NCBI GenBank assembly: GCA_018398765.1
Contig: JAHBMJ010002055.1
Coordinates: forward strand, 4,062-23,293
Reading direction: 5' to 3'
Source of the DNA: Chromera velia
Taxonomy: Eukaryota; Sar; Chromeraceae
DNA length: 19,232 nt
Part shown: positions 19,010-19,232 of the stretch, piece by piece
How positions within the stretch are numbered: position 1 is the stretch's first letter
Layout: each line of letters begins with the position of its first letter
Translations under genes and position numbers: made by a program
Notes under the pieces: generated by a model
The model's input: the letters and a program-made list of their open reading frames with translations, nothing else
What the model was told of the DNA's origin: nothing
The model's database searches: none

Positions 19010-19232
19010 ATCACCCCCTGACTGAGGCACAGACGAAGGAACAAATACAGAGCTGTCTGTCTATCCATAACGCCGACTGACTCTCATGCACATGCTCGAT
19101 CGCTTCGCAAAATCAATCTTCTTAACACGTGCTCCTGCTTTCTCTTTCTTCTCAACTCTCACAGTGGAAGGAACGTCACCATTGCAGCGCTCTAACATGA
19201 GCTTGGTCTGTCTATCTGCCCTCATGTCACTA
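19010..19232 (-). mobile_element. Second copia element, 3' internal end, cut by window edge
   Basis: 223 bases, identical base for base to 15556-15778 on the opposite strand, covering the end of RNase H, the 51-base trailer and the polypurine tract. The rest of the element lies to the right of the window. Confidence 0.95.
19061..19232 (-). CDS. pol: C-terminus of copia RNase H, partial
   Basis: The last 56 codons and the stop (CTA at 19061-19063 on the plus strand, TAG on the minus strand) of the polyprotein. It includes the SDMRADRQTKLM end block and a basic tail (RVEKKEKAGARVKKIDF). The frame is open to the window edge. Whether the rest of this copy is intact cannot be judged. Confidence 0.8.
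   Translation of the reverse strand, partial: SDMRADRQTKLMLERCNGDVPSTVRVEKKEKAGARVKKIDFAKRSSMCMRVSRRYG

Noticed and set aside
18814-19080. Plus-strand open frame of 88 codons across the inverted LTR
   Set aside because: It lies antisense to an LTR and the trailer of a copia copy. The related frames over the other LTRs (10117-10341, 15708-15947) show it is a by-product of the repeat.

Overview
The window is eukaryotic nuclear DNA. It holds one intron-bearing host gene at the left edge, followed by about 16 kb dominated by transposable elements. Spliced exons with GT-AG introns, a hAT DNA transposon and Ty1/copia LTR retrotransposons all argue against a prokaryote or organelle. The mixed base composition, GCATGC-rich stretches and long simple repeats would suit a protist or alga genome (a chromerid-like alveolate is only a guess). 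Nothing here fixes the species.

Layout. Positions 443-2907 carry a four-exon gene of about 270 codons whose product I do not recognise; two of its three introns are set unambiguously by matching phases. Positions 3379-6912 hold an older dispersed repeat split in two by a 3,198-bp hAT-like element (3605-6802). That element has 17-bp terminal inverted repeats, an 8-bp target duplication (GTAGACTG), clustered subterminal CACCT motifs, a 38-bp minisatellite, and the decayed C-terminal dimerisation region of a hAT transposase on the minus strand. The uninterrupted version of the same repeat lies at 8920-9274 and contains the target octamer once, so the window includes its own related empty site. 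Positions 6963-8376 hold a stop-ridden, frameshifted stretch that resembles a retroelement gag.

Positions 10146-16067 are a complete Ty1/copia-type retrotransposon: two 289-bp LTRs, 5-bp target duplication GCGTC, gag with zinc knuckles, protease, integrase, reverse transcriptase and RNase H in copia order. After one frameshift in gag at about 11,000, the whole gag-pol stays in a single frame for 4.7 kb but is cut by five in-frame stops, and the RT catalytic box reads HVND instead of YVDD. It looks inactive. A second copy in opposite orientation enters from the right edge (3' LTR 18721-19009, end of pol 19010-19232), so the two copies face each other tail to tail.

The remaining stretches (2908-3378, 8377-8919, 9275-10140, 16073-18720) contain no convincing gene; 17300-17950 is a degenerate minisatellite-like tract. 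I found no RNA gene, CRISPR array or bacterial-type operon. The best candidates for something new are the host gene, the hAT family with its built-in empty site, and the uneven pattern of mutation across the copia copies.
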